A DNA stretch of 64,000 nt from Lachnospiraceae bacterium (GTDB lineage Bacteria; Bacillota_A; Clostridia; Lachnospirales; Lachnospiraceae): positions 39,518-103,517 of the forward strand of contig QXWX01000013.1 in assembly GCA_009911175.1 (NCBI GenBank). Direction: 5' to 3'. The translations under genes and the position numbers were made by a program. Numbering within the stretch: position 1 is the first letter of the stretch; each line of letters opens with the position of its first letter. Positions 51,219 through 59,682 of the stretch are shown in pieces. The notes below the pieces were generated by a model. The model was not told where the DNA came from, ran no database searches, and worked only from the letters and a program-made list of their open reading frames with translations.

Positions 51219-52673
51219 ATGGCGCGGATTGCAATCATACCGGAACCAAAGAAAATCCTGGCAGGTGAGGAAGGCAATGCGGATCCTGTGATCCGGGAAA
51301 AGAAAACAGATCCTGATATGGGGGAAGAGGAATATTGTCTGCAGCTGAAAAAGGACGGCATATGGATTGCGGGCGGGAGTGAAAAAGCATGCCTGTATGC
51401 CAAGTCAACGCTGGAGCAGATCCGGTTGCAGTGCGGGGATACCCTGCCCTGCCTGACGGTGGAGGACTGCCCGGCATATTCGTGGAGGGCATTTCATATC
51501 GACTGCGCCCGACATTTTATTCCGGCGGACGAATTGAAGAAAATGATCCGGATGTCGGCACATTTTAAATTAAACAAATTTCACTGGCATTTTTCGGATG
51601 ACCAGGGCTGGCGTATAGAATGCAGGAAGTTTCCTCTGTTGCATGAGATTGGCGCGGCGCGCAGGGGGGACCATATGGGGAATTATGATTCGGACGAGAC
51701 CGAGGACCGGTATTATACAAGAGAACAGGTCAGGGAGATCGTGGCTTACTGCGGAGAGCTGGGCGTGGAAGTGATCCCGGAGGTAGATATGCCCGGACAT
51801 GTGACTGCGGTGCTGGCGGCCTATCCCCAGTACGGCTGCCGGGGGGAGCAGATTCTGGTGGAGACGCGGGCAGGGATTTTCCGAGATATCCTGTGCGCGG
51901 GGAAGGAAGAGACTTTTGTGTTTATCGAGCAGCTTCTTGATGACCTTCTGGAACTATTTCCGGGGAAATATTTTCATATCGGCGGGGATGAGGCGCCCAA
52001 GGAATACTGGAGCAGCTGCCCCTTGTGCCGGAAGCGGATGGAGGAGGAAGGGCTTGAGAACCTGCAGCAGCTGCAGGGATATATGGAAAACCGGATCACT
52101 GCGTATCTGAAAGCGAAGGGCCGTACCGTGATCGTATGGAATGAGGCCGCATACGGGGGCAATCTTGACCCGGATACCATCGTGCAGCTCTGGACGGAGG
52201 ATAAGGAGAACCGCTTGGAACAGCATATGGAACGGGGCGGGAAGGCCGTTATATCCATTGTGAAGAACTGTTACTGCGACTATCCGTATGGGATCACATC
52301 GCTTCGGGATGTCTATGAGTTGGAAGAATGTCCGGCAGGACTGACAAAGGCAAAAGATCGGATCCTGGGAACAGAATGTCTGATCTGGACGGAGCATGTC
52401 CGGGATGAAAAAAGACTGGAAACTCTCTGCTGGCCCAGGTTTGCGGCTTCTGCGGAGGTCGGCTGGCGGGGACAGGACAGACCCGGGTATCCTTCGTTTG
52501 AAACGAGAATGAAGAGACTGCTGCCTGTATTTGAGAAGTATGGGATCTGCCCGGAGGAGGCTCCCGGCTGGGTTCCGGCGCAGGAAGAGGCTAAGAGGCA
52601 GAAAGCGGAATTTGAGAAGAATTTCAGTGCCGAGGACCGGCAGGAAGTGGAGAAAATGCAGGAGATCATCTGA
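51219..52673 (+). CDS. Beta-N-acetylhexosaminidase, GH20
   Basis: A 484-residue enzyme releasing terminal GlcNAc or GalNAc by substrate-assisted catalysis. Short N-terminal GH20b-like domain (about 1-85), then the barrel: SWRAFHIDCARHFIP, LNKFHWHFSDDQGWRIE, EVIPEVDMPGHVTA, the catalytic Asp-Glu pair in YFHIGGDEAPKEYW (about 250-263), and WTEHVRDEKRLE. No signal peptide, so it works on imported sugars, in keeping with the importer upstream. AAGGAGG precedes the ATG. Cotranscribed with the ABC-class ATPase gene 35 bases downstream. Confidence 0.94.
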   Translation: MARIAIIPEPKKILAGEEGNADPVIREKKTDPDMGEEEYCLQLKKDGIWIAGGSEKACLYAKSTLEQIRLQCGDTLPCLTVEDCPAYSWRAFHIDCARHFIPADELKKMIRMSAHFKLNKFHWHFSDDQGWRIECRKFPLLHEIGAARRGDHMGNYDSDETEDRYYTREQVREIVAYCGELGVEVIPEVDMPGHVTAVLAAYPQYGCRGEQILVETRAGIFRDILCAGKEETFVFIEQLLDDLLELFPGKYFHIGGDEAPKEYWSSCPLCRKRMEEEGLENLQQLQGYMENRITAYLKAKGRTVIVWNEAAYGGNLDPDTIVQLWTEDKENRLEQHMERGGKAVISIVKNCYCDYPYGITSLRDVYELEECPAGLTKAKDRILGTECLIWTEHVRDEKRLETLCWPRFAASAEVGWRGQDRPGYPSFETRMKRLLPVFEKYGICPEEAPGWVPAQEEAKRQKAEFEKNFSAEDRQEVEKMQEII

Positions 52674-52708
52674 GCCCTGCAATACACAGATTCAGGAGGA
52701 AATAAAAC

Positions 52709-54412
52709 GTGGGAACATCAACAGAATTGAGAAATCTACTGCACAGGATTGACCATAAGGGATATCCGGCGTATAAGGACACGAAGGGCACATACCAGTT
52801 TCAGGGGTATGTGCTTTCCATCGACCATGTACAGGGAGATCCTTTCGCGTCGCCGTCAAAGGTGAGTGTGCATATGAAGGGCGGGATCGCAGGCTTCCCG
52901 AAGGAACTGTATTGCGGAGACTGCCAGAGGACGGCGCTGCAGGATTACCTGACCCGACAGTTTCACCGTGCGGCGGAGAGCTACGCATTTAAGGCCAAAG
53001 GCTCCGGAAAGAGCGGACTGATCTCCATCAGCAGATGCGGACAGGAGATTCTGGAGCGGACGGCTTTCCATATGGACGCAAAGACAGGAGATATCGTGGT
53101 GCGCCTGGAGATCGGATTCCCAGCCAATGGGCGGACCATTAACGCGCGGGAACTGGAAAAGATCCTGTTTGATTTCCTGCCGGACTGCGTGGAGAGATCG
53201 CTGTACTACAGAACCTGTGATAAGAAGAAGGTGCGCGGGGCCATTGATCTGGCGGAGGATCAGGAGTATATCCGGGGACAGCTTGAGGTACAGGGACTGA
53301 CCGCCTTTGTAGCGAATGGTTCTATCCTTCCCAGAGAATCCGGTATCTCGCCGCGTCCCATGAAAGGGGCGGTGTCGTTTCGTTCCCCGAAGGAGCTGGA
53401 AGTGACCATGGAGCTTCCGCATAAGGGAACTCTCACCGGAATGGGGATCCGCAAGGGGATCACTTTGATCGTGGGGGGCGGATATCACGGTAAATCGACC
53501 CTTCTGAAGGCGCTGGAGCTGGGGGTCTATGATCACATTGCGGGGGACGGCCGGGAGTATGTGATCACCGACGCATCCGCGGTCAAAATCCGCGCGGAGG
53601 ACGGACGGAGCATCAAAAAGACGGACATTTCCATGTTTATCAATGACCTGCCTAATGGAAAGGACACCTGCGGATTCTATACCGAGGATGCCAGCGGAAG
53701 TACATCCCAAGCGGCCAATGTGGTGGAAGCGATGGAGGCGGGAGCAAAGGCTCTGCTGATTGATGAGGACACCAGCGCCACTAATTTTATGATCCGGGAT
53801 GAACTGATGCAGCGGGTGATCCACCGGGATATGGAACCGATCACGCCTTTTATTTACAGGATCCGGGAGCTGTATGAACGCTATGGGATCTCTACTGTAA
53901 TCGTAGCGGGCAGCTCGGGGGCGTATTTCCACATTGCGGATACGATCGTTCAGATGGACCGGTATGTACCCAGGGAGATTACGGCGGAAGCCAAAAAAGA
54001 AGCGGAGAATTTTCCGGCATTGAGCGGACTGGAGGAGCCTGCCCAAAAGCCGGTATTCCGAAGGTGTCCGAGCCAGAACAGGGCTTACCGGGGAAATGAC
54101 CGGATTAAGATGAAGACTATGGGGCGCGAGGGCGTGCAGATCAACCGGGAAAGCATTGACCTGCGCTATGTGGAGCAGATTACGGACAGCGAGCAGGTGA
54201 CGGCTCTGGGATACTGTGTGCGGTATGCGGAGAAGAACTTCTTCGGCGGTACGACTCCGGTGCAGGATGTGGTGGACAAGCTGGAGGAAAAGATCCGCAA
54301 AAGTGGGCTGGCCGGCCTGTGTGAGAGCCCGTCCAATGTGGCGTGTCTGGCCATGCCTAGAAGACAGGAGATCTTTGCCTGCTTTAACCGGTATCGGGGA
54401 CTGATGCTGTAA
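52709..54412 (+). CDS. Predicted ATPase of the ABC class (COG3044)
   Basis: A 567-residue cytosolic protein starting at GTG behind AGGAGG. N-terminal ferredoxin-like part, then an ABC-type ATPase core: Walker A GGGYHGKST (about 253-261), signature-like SGSTSQAANVVEAMEAGAK, and Walker B LLIDEDTSATNFM. The C-terminus (about 470-567) has DLRYVEQITDSEQVTALGY. It has no membrane partner and is a stand-alone ATPase; the molecular role of the family is not established. Its last base overlaps the first base of the target duplication of the MITE that follows. Confidence 0.88.
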   Translation: MGTSTELRNLLHRIDHKGYPAYKDTKGTYQFQGYVLSIDHVQGDPFASPSKVSVHMKGGIAGFPKELYCGDCQRTALQDYLTRQFHRAAESYAFKAKGSGKSGLISISRCGQEILERTAFHMDAKTGDIVVRLEIGFPANGRTINARELEKILFDFLPDCVERSLYYRTCDKKKVRGAIDLAEDQEYIRGQLEVQGLTAFVANGSILPRESGISPRPMKGAVSFRSPKELEVTMELPHKGTLTGMGIRKGITLIVGGGYHGKSTLLKALELGVYDHIAGDGREYVITDASAVKIRAEDGRSIKKTDISMFINDLPNGKDTCGFYTEDASGSTSQAANVVEAMEAGAKALLIDEDTSATNFMIRDELMQRVIHRDMEPITPFIYRIRELYERYGISTVIVAGSSGAYFHIADTIVQMDRYVPREITAEAKKEAENFPALSGLEEPAQKPVFRRCPSQNRAYRGNDRIKMKTMGREGVQINRESIDLRYVEQITDSEQVTALGYCVRYAEKNFFGGTTPVQDVVDKLEEKIRKSGLAGLCESPSNVACLAMPRRQEIFACFNRYRGLML

Positions 54413-54419
54413 CAGGTTT

Positions 54420-54614
54420 CCAACTGTACGGTTGGATGCTCTAAAGAGCCTCCAACCTACTCATCTATTCGCAAAAACCGTGCTTACGCACGCTAACGTC
54501 TGCTAACGCAGTCGCTTTTTTGCTCATTTATGAGTAGGTTGCTAATCCGAAATCTCAGTTTTATTGCAATAAATTGCATAAAACTGAGATTTCGGATTGC
54601 AACCGTACAGTTGG
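54420..54614. mobile_element. 195-bp MITE-like element with 15-bp inverted ends and 8-bp target duplication
   Basis: CCAACTGTACGGTTG (54420-54434) recurs inverted at 54600-54614. ACAGGTTT lies directly outside on both sides (54412-54419 and 54615-54622), an exact 8-bp target duplication. Inside are a CCAACCTACTCAT/ATGAGTAGGTTG inverted pair (54452-54464 with 54530-54541), the 60-bp dispersed repeat, and a long perfect palindrome (ATCCGAAATCTCAGTTTTAT with its complement, 54545-54596). No open frame. It inserted at the stop codon of the ATPase gene and at the -35 of the next promoter. Confidence 0.9.
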
Positions 54615-54621
54615 ACAGGTT

Positions 54622-54650
54622 TTGACTTTGGAAGCATTTCGTGCTAAACT
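54622..54650 (+). promoter_or_regulatory. Promoter of the PurF-like gene
   Basis: TTGACT (54622-54627) and TAAACT (54645-54650), spacer 17 bp, 85 bp before the ATG. The -35 begins at the last base of the MITE target duplication, so the insertion replaced all upstream contacts. I see no purine riboswitch in the leader. Confidence 0.65.
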
Positions 54651-54734
54651 GTGTATGAATTTCACACGGCTGACAGTTGCAGAGAACTGGTCATTCGGTG
54701 ATCTGTAACGACTGACAAAAAAGGAGACAGACAT

Positions 54735-56144
54735 ATGGGTGGATTTTTTGGTGTTGCTTCAAAGAAAAACTGTACTTTGGAATTGTTTTACGGGGTAGAC
54801 TATCATTCTCACCTTGGCACACGGCGCGGCGGAATGGCGATGTATGGGAAGGAAGGATTTCAGAGAGCGATCCATAATATCGAAAATTCTCCGTTTCGGA
54901 CAAAGTTTGAAAAGGATGCGGAGGAGCTGGACGGGCATCTGGGGATCGGGTGTATTTCTGACTATGAGCCCCAGCCGCTTCTGATCCAGTCCCATCTGGG
55001 CAGCTTTGCGATCACAACGGTCGGCAAGGTGAACAATCTGGAAGAGCTGCTGAGAGAAACCTATGACGCGGGGCGTTCTCATTTTCAGGAGATGAGCGGC
55101 GGACAGATCAATGCGACAGAGCTGATCGCTTCCCTGATCTGCAAGTCCGATACGCTTGTAGAAGGGATCCGCTATGTGCAGGAGCTTGTGGACGGATCCA
55201 TGACCATCCTGCTGATGACAAAGGATGGGATCTATGCGGCGAGAGACCGGTATGGACGTACCCCTGTAGTCCTTGGAAAACGGGAAGACGGCTACTGTAT
55301 TTCATTTGAAAATTTTGCGTATATCAACCTGGGCTTTGAGCATTATAAGGAATTGCAGCCGGCAGAGATTGTTTTCGTGACACCGGAGAGTGTGGAGACC
55401 GTCGGCGCTCCGGGTACGGAGATGAAGATGTGCTCCTTCCTGTGGGTGTATTACGGATATCCGACCTCATCCTACGAAGGAGTGAATGTGGAGGAGATGC
55501 GTTATACCTGCGGGAGCATGCTGGCAAAGCGGGACAGTGATTCCGTATCCCCGGATATCGTTGCCGGTGTGCCGGATTCGGGGATCGCGCATGCCATCGG
55601 GTATGCCAACGAATCCGGGATTCCGTATGCAAGGCCATTTATCAAGTACACACCTACCTGGCCCAGATCCTTTATGCCTGCGAACCAGAGCCAGAGAGAT
55701 CTGATCGCCCGGATGAAGCTGATCCCCGTGCAGGAGCTGATCAAGGGGAAAAAGCTGCTTCTGATCGACGACTCTATCGTGCGGGGAACCCAGCTTCGGG
55801 AAACCACGGAATTTTTATACCGGAGCGGGGCAAAGGAGGTTCATGTCCGCCCGGCGTGCCCGCCGCTGCTGTACGGATGCAAGTATCTGAATTTTTCACG
55901 CTCCAAGTCGGATCTGGATCTGATCACAAGACGGGTGATCCAGGAACGGGAGGAGGAAGTCACTCTGGAGGTGCTCTCCGAGTATTCGGATCCGTGCAGC
56001 GCGAGATATGAGGAAATGCTGGAAGAGATCCGGAAGCAGCAGAACTTCACGACACTGCGGTATCACAGGCTGGATGATCTGATCGCATCCATCGGACTGT
56101 CACCCTGCAAGCTGTGTACGTATTGCTTTAATGGGAAGGAATAA
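54735..56144 (+). CDS. Amidophosphoribosyltransferase-like protein (PurF paralogue without the nucleophile Cys)
   Basis: A 469-residue PurF family protein. N-terminal Ntn-glutaminase domain (about 1-230) has GVDYHSHLGTRRGGMA and DGSMTILLMTKDGIYAARDRYGRTP; C-terminal phosphoribosyltransferase domain has the PRPP loop LLLIDDSIVRGTQLRET (about 342-358) and a Cys-rich end (CKLCTYC). In PurF the glutaminase nucleophile is Cys2 after Met removal; here the start is MGGFFG, with Gly at that position and no nearby start giving Cys. Glutamine hydrolysis should be lost unless another residue serves; ammonia-dependent or regulatory activity is possible. ATG follows AAGGAGAC. It could still act in purine synthesis. 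Confidence 0.85.
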   Translation: MGGFFGVASKKNCTLELFYGVDYHSHLGTRRGGMAMYGKEGFQRAIHNIENSPFRTKFEKDAEELDGHLGIGCISDYEPQPLLIQSHLGSFAITTVGKVNNLEELLRETYDAGRSHFQEMSGGQINATELIASLICKSDTLVEGIRYVQELVDGSMTILLMTKDGIYAARDRYGRTPVVLGKREDGYCISFENFAYINLGFEHYKELQPAEIVFVTPESVETVGAPGTEMKMCSFLWVYYGYPTSSYEGVNVEEMRYTCGSMLAKRDSDSVSPDIVAGVPDSGIAHAIGYANESGIPYARPFIKYTPTWPRSFMPANQSQRDLIARMKLIPVQELIKGKKLLLIDDSIVRGTQLRETTEFLYRSGAKEVHVRPACPPLLYGCKYLNFSRSKSDLDLITRRVIQEREEEVTLEVLSEYSDPCSARYEEMLEEIRKQQNFTTLRYHRLDDLIASIGLSPCKLCTYCFNGKE

Positions 56145-56170
56145 GAAACAGCGGTAATTTGAAATAGAAA

Positions 56171-56209
56171 AGGGACGTATTGCAGGAAGTGATGGAGCAA
56201 TATGTCCCT
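56171..56209. terminator. Hairpin between convergent PurF-like and hydF genes
   Basis: AGGGACGTATTGC (56171-56183) pairs with GCAATATGTCCCT (56197-56209) with one mismatch. Little T-run on either side; likely a shared weak terminator or 3'-end stabiliser. Confidence 0.55.
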
Positions 56210-56230
56210 TGAATTAGTCTTAAATGGATT

Positions 56231-57448
56231 TTATTGCAGCGGAGCGATGCTTCGGCTGAGGATTCCGTTCATATGTGCGATCGCCGTGCCGTAATTGGTG
56301 ATGGGGACGTTCTGGTCGCAGGCACACTGCAGGCGGTACTTCATTTCCCGTTCGTTTAAGGTACAGCCGCCGCAGTGGATGATCAGCCTGTATCTGCTCA
56401 GGTCATCGGGAAATTCGATCCCGCTTGTAAATTCAAAATGGAGCTCCTTTCCGGTATGCTTCCGGATCCATCCGGGCAGCTTGACGGTTCCGATATCCTC
56501 GCACTGGCGATGATGGGTGCAGCCCTCGGAGATCAGGACCGTGTCCCCGTCCCGTAGCAGATCCAGTGTTCTGGCTCCCTGTACCACCGTGTCCAGATTT
56601 CCTTTGTACCTTGCAAACAGGATGGAGAAGGAGGTCAGCGGGATGTCTGGGGGGACAAGGACGGACACCTTCTGGAATGCCTGGCTGTCGGTGATGACCA
56701 GCGCTGGCTTCGTACCCAGCCGGGCAAGGGTATCCTGCAGCTCGGTATCCTTTACCGCGACGGCAGCGCCGCCTGCTTCCAGGATATCACGGATGGTCTG
56801 CTGCTGGGGCAGGATCAGCCTTCCCTTCGGAGCGGAGCTGTCGATGGGGATGACCAAAACGACAAAATCACCCGGATGGATCAGATCCGCCGTGATGTGC
56901 TTTTGGGTTTCGGCAGTGGGAGCCTGCTTTGCGATCAGTTCCTTCAATTCCCAGATATGTTCTCCGGTCAGGGCGCTGACGGAGATACAGTGTGATTCAT
57001 CTATGGAATCAACAATCGGGGCAGCGATTTCTGATCCGCGTGAATGCCGGATTGTCAGGTCAGATTTGTTGAAGGCGATAACATAAGGGATTTTCTTTTC
57101 CCGGACCTTTTCCAGAATCCGTTCATCCTCCCGGGTCATCCCCTCGGAGCTGTCAACGACCAGAACGGCAATATCCGTCTTGTTGAGAACCTGGTACGCT
57201 TTTCGGATGCGCAGAGCACCCAGCTCCCCTTCGTCATCCAGCCCCGGGGTATCGATCATCACTACCGGCCCAAGAGGCAGCAGCTCCATAGCCTTCTGTA
57301 CCGGATCGGTGGTGGTGCCCTTTATATCAGAAACAATGGCAAGGTTCTGGCTGGTGACGGCATTGATCAGGCTGGATTTCCCCGCATTTCGTTTTCCGAA
57401 GATCCCGATGTGAATGCGGTCTGAGGACGGTGCGGCATTTAAACTCAT
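56231..57448 (-). CDS. hydF: [FeFe]-hydrogenase H-cluster maturation GTPase
   Basis: HydF is the scaffold on which the 2Fe subcluster is assembled before transfer to HydA. The 405-residue product has the GTPase domain first: P-loop GKRNAGKSSLINA (about 18-30), switch KGTTTDPV, DTPGLDD and NKSDL. After a dimerisation domain comes the cluster-binding pattern C-x-H-H then HCGGC: EGCTHHRQCED (about 314-324) and IIHCGGCTLNERE (about 356-368). Length is normal. Last of three hyd genes on this strand. Confidence 0.95.
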   Translation of the reverse strand: MSLNAAPSSDRIHIGIFGKRNAGKSSLINAVTSQNLAIVSDIKGTTTDPVQKAMELLPLGPVVMIDTPGLDDEGELGALRIRKAYQVLNKTDIAVLVVDSSEGMTREDERILEKVREKKIPYVIAFNKSDLTIRHSRGSEIAAPIVDSIDESHCISVSALTGEHIWELKELIAKQAPTAETQKHITADLIHPGDFVVLVIPIDSSAPKGRLILPQQQTIRDILEAGGAAVAVKDTELQDTLARLGTKPALVITDSQAFQKVSVLVPPDIPLTSFSILFARYKGNLDTVVQGARTLDLLRDGDTVLISEGCTHHRQCEDIGTVKLPGWIRKHTGKELHFEFTSGIEFPDDLSRYRLIIHCGGCTLNEREMKYRLQCACDQNVPITNYGTAIAHMNGILSRSIAPLQ

Positions 57449-57484
57449 AGAATATTCCCTCCATTAAAAAAATTTAGAAAGCGT

Positions 57485-57533
57485 GCCGCCAGTACAGCAT
57501 TCACTGTTGATTACACAATGCTGTACTGACGGC
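57485..57533 (-). terminator. Hairpin between hydG and hydF
   Basis: A 17-bp stem (57485-57501 with 57517-57533, one mismatch) around a 15-base loop occupies almost the whole gap between the two genes. No T-run follows on the minus strand, so it probably tunes the hydF/hydG ratio or RNA stability. Confidence 0.55.
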
Positions 57534-57552
57534 CTTTCCGAATGCGCTGGCA

Positions 57553-58974
57553 TTAAAAACGGAAATCTCTCCGGTTATCCTGCTCGATATAACGCAGGTT
57601 TTCCATGACAACAGCCCGTGCCTTTTCATTGGGCACATTGAGCACCTCGCGGTCGATCAGCTTATCCCCGATGGCCTTTGTTTCCGGTGAAGCATAGTCC
57701 ATCAGATATTCCTTGAGCGTCATCAGTGCATTGGGATGGCAGCAGTTCTGGATCTGACCGCTCTTACACAGGGACATAAAACGGTCTCCGGTACGGCCTT
57801 CTCGGTAGCAGGCAGTGCAGAAGCTGGGGATATAATCCATTTCCATCAGCCAGCGCACCACTTCATCCAGGGAACGGGTATCGCTGACATCGAACTGCTC
57901 GGATTTTTCATCCTCGGGTTCCGGCTCATAATAACCGCCCACGCTGGTGCGGGAACCGCCGCTGATCTGTGAGATGCCCAGGTGCAGGACACGTTCCCGG
58001 GTGGTCTGGTTTTCCCTTGTGGAAATGATCATTCCGGTGTAAGGTACGGAAATCCGAATGCAGGCAACCAGCTTGGCAAAGATATCGTCGTCAATGCCGT
58101 TGTCGAACTGGCCGGGATCGATATCGTCCGCGCGTTTCAGCCGAGGTACGCTGATCGTATGGGGTCCCACGCCGAAGGCGGCTTCCAGATGTTCCGCGTG
58201 CATGAGGAGCCCGGCAAATTCGTAGCGGTACTTATCCAGTCCAAAGAGCACGCCCAGACCAACATCATCAATACCGCCCTCCATGGCGCGGTCCATGGCT
58301 TCCGTGTGATAATTGTAGTCGTGCTTCGGCCCCGCGGGGTGGAGCTCAAGATAGCTCTCCTTGTGATAGGTTTCCTGGAACAGGATATACGTACCGATCC
58401 CTGCCTCCTTTAACAGACGGTAATTGTCTACGGTAGTCGCGGCGATATTGATATTGACGCGGCGGATGGCGCCGTTCTTGTGCTTGATGCCGTAGATCGT
58501 ATTGATGCATTCCAGATAGTATTCCATCGTATTATGTACCGGATCCTCCCCTGCTTCCAGCGCAAGGCGCTTGTGGCCCATATCCTGCAGCGCGATGACT
58601 TCACGGCGGATCTCCTCCTGGGTCAGCTTTTTGCGGGCAATGTGCTTATTTTTGATATGATAGGGGCAGTAGGTACAGCTGTTGATGCAGTAGTTGGACA
58701 GATACAGAGGAGCGAACATGACGATCCGGTTGCCGTAAAAATCCTTTTTGATCTGCTCCGCCAGCTTGAAGATCTCTTCATTTTTTTCCTGGATCTGACA
58801 GGCAAGCAGCACCGATGCTTCCCGGTGCGAAAGGCCCTTTCTGAGCTTCGCCTTCTCGATCAGAGCGTCGATCAGCTCTGCGTTCTCCTTGTTCTCGTCC
58901 GCATAGGCAAGTGTGTCAAGAATTTCCTCGTGGTTGATAAAATCATCCGCACATTTTGATGCTGCGTCATACAT
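57553..58974 (-). CDS. hydG: [FeFe]-hydrogenase maturation radical SAM tyrosine lyase
   Basis: HydG cleaves tyrosine to give the CO and cyanide ligands of the H-cluster. The 473-residue enzyme has the radical SAM cluster motif CINSCTYC (about 99-106, CxxxCxxC) in a ThiH-like barrel and a C-terminal Cys region for the second, dangler-iron cluster: FCTACYREGRTGDRFM and IQNCCHPNA (about 390-420). Length and both motifs match active HydG. GGGAGG precedes the ATG. Cotranscribed with the TM1266-type gene upstream and hydF downstream; hydE is not in this window. Confidence 0.95.
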   Translation of the reverse strand: MYDAASKCADDFINHEEILDTLAYADENKENAELIDALIEKAKLRKGLSHREASVLLACQIQEKNEEIFKLAEQIKKDFYGNRIVMFAPLYLSNYCINSCTYCPYHIKNKHIARKKLTQEEIRREVIALQDMGHKRLALEAGEDPVHNTMEYYLECINTIYGIKHKNGAIRRVNINIAATTVDNYRLLKEAGIGTYILFQETYHKESYLELHPAGPKHDYNYHTEAMDRAMEGGIDDVGLGVLFGLDKYRYEFAGLLMHAEHLEAAFGVGPHTISVPRLKRADDIDPGQFDNGIDDDIFAKLVACIRISVPYTGMIISTRENQTTRERVLHLGISQISGGSRTSVGGYYEPEPEDEKSEQFDVSDTRSLDEVVRWLMEMDYIPSFCTACYREGRTGDRFMSLCKSGQIQNCCHPNALMTLKEYLMDYASPETKAIGDKLIDREVLNVPNEKARAVVMENLRYIEQDNRRDFRF

Positions 58975-59061
58975 GGTTTGTGTTCCTCCCTGCTTTTATT
59001 TTTTGTGAGCCAAATGGATATGGCTGAATGCGCGTCTGACATCTAAGCCAGACTACATAGA

Positions 59062-59310
59062 TTATTTGTTTTTTGCGTAAATTGTTTTGGTGCTGACGCC
59101 CGGAAGCATGCCCAGCTTTCCGGACAGCGCGCTGATGGCGTCTGCCGGGGCATCCATGGCGATGCTGATGATGGACAGGTTCTTTTCCCGGTAGGGGATT
59201 CCCATACGTCCGATGATGAAGCTGCCGTATTCACTCAGCAGGTGATTCAGCTCATCTACGGATTCCGTGCTGTTCAGTACAATGCCGATCAAGGCGATCC
59301 TGGTTTCCAT
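59062..59310 (-). CDS. TM1266-family iron-only hydrogenase system regulator
   Basis: An 82-residue ACT/NikR-C-like protein (METRIALIGIVLNSTESVDE, YGSFIIGRMGIPYREKNLSI, PGVSTKTIYAK). Members of this family accompany HydE/HydG genes and are predicted regulators of the hydrogenase system. The longest frame starts at 59328, but AAGGAGGC lies six bases before the ATG at 59310, which also begins at the conserved METRIA, so that start is used. Confidence 0.88.
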   Translation of the reverse strand: METRIALIGIVLNSTESVDELNHLLSEYGSFIIGRMGIPYREKNLSIISIAMDAPADAISALSGKLGMLPGVSTKTIYAKNK

Positions 59311-59353
59311 AAAAGCCTCCTTCTTCAAGTGATGATTTTTTCAAAATAAAAAA

Positions 59354-59547
59354 GCGCCCTCGCTCCGGGCGCAGATTTGTCTGATAAAAAATACACCGCT
59401 TTAGGGCAGCAGGCTGCAAAATGACCTGAAGCTCCGATAAGATATGCGGAATATCTGAACGTATCATGGAAATTATCAGTTGATCTTGTACGCCTTTTTA
59501 CGCAGATGCAGCTTTCTGTGAAGATGCCCTTAGTAATCAGAACGACC
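59354..59547 (-). ncRNA. Candidate 6S-like structured RNA with own promoter and terminator
   Basis: On the minus strand a promoter (see 59554-59582) starts a transcript of about 190 nt that ends in GCGCCC(N7)GGGCGC followed by TTTTTTATTTT (59343-59372). No open frame inside. The RNA can fold as one long rod: UCUGAU near the 5' end with AUCAGA near 59385, AAGGGCA with UGCCCU, GCUGCA with UGCAGC, CUGAUAA with UUAUCGG and a terminal GAUAU/AUAUC hairpin, separated by large internal loops. Size and rod shape suggest 6S RNA; a leader of the hyd operon is the alternative. Confidence 0.5.
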
Positions 59548-59553
59548 AGATTT

Positions 59554-59582
59554 ATTATAGCATGGGGAAAAGGGGATTACAA
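59554..59582 (-). promoter_or_regulatory. Promoter of the structured RNA (minus strand)
   Basis: Read on the minus strand: TTGTAA (59582-59577), 17 bp, TATAAT (59559-59554). A consensus -10 in a gap with no gene on this strand other than the hyd operon. Confidence 0.75.
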
Positions 59583-59640
59583 TACGTATGCGGATAAAAA
59601 GAAAAAAACGGATAGAATATCCCCAATTTTCAATCTTTTC

Positions 59641-59649
59641 TGTTATAAT
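59641..59649 (+). promoter_or_regulatory. Extended -10 promoter of the HEPN-like/KGGVGR cassette
   Basis: TGTTATAAT (59641-59649) is an extended -10 with a perfect TATAAT; the -35 region is poor. It lies 34 bp before the ATG at 59683, with GGAG between. Confidence 0.6.
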
Positions 59650-59682
59650 GAACTATACGGCGAGTAAACGGAGTGATTTTAT

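Noticed and set aside
52856..54046. 396-codon minus-strand frame opposite the ABC-class ATPase gene
   Set aside because: Antisense shadow; the plus-strand protein has intact Walker motifs and a ribosome site.
54623..54734. Purine riboswitch in front of the PurF-like gene
   Set aside because: None of the conserved loop sequences of the purine or PreQ1/ZTP classes could be found; only a promoter is visible.
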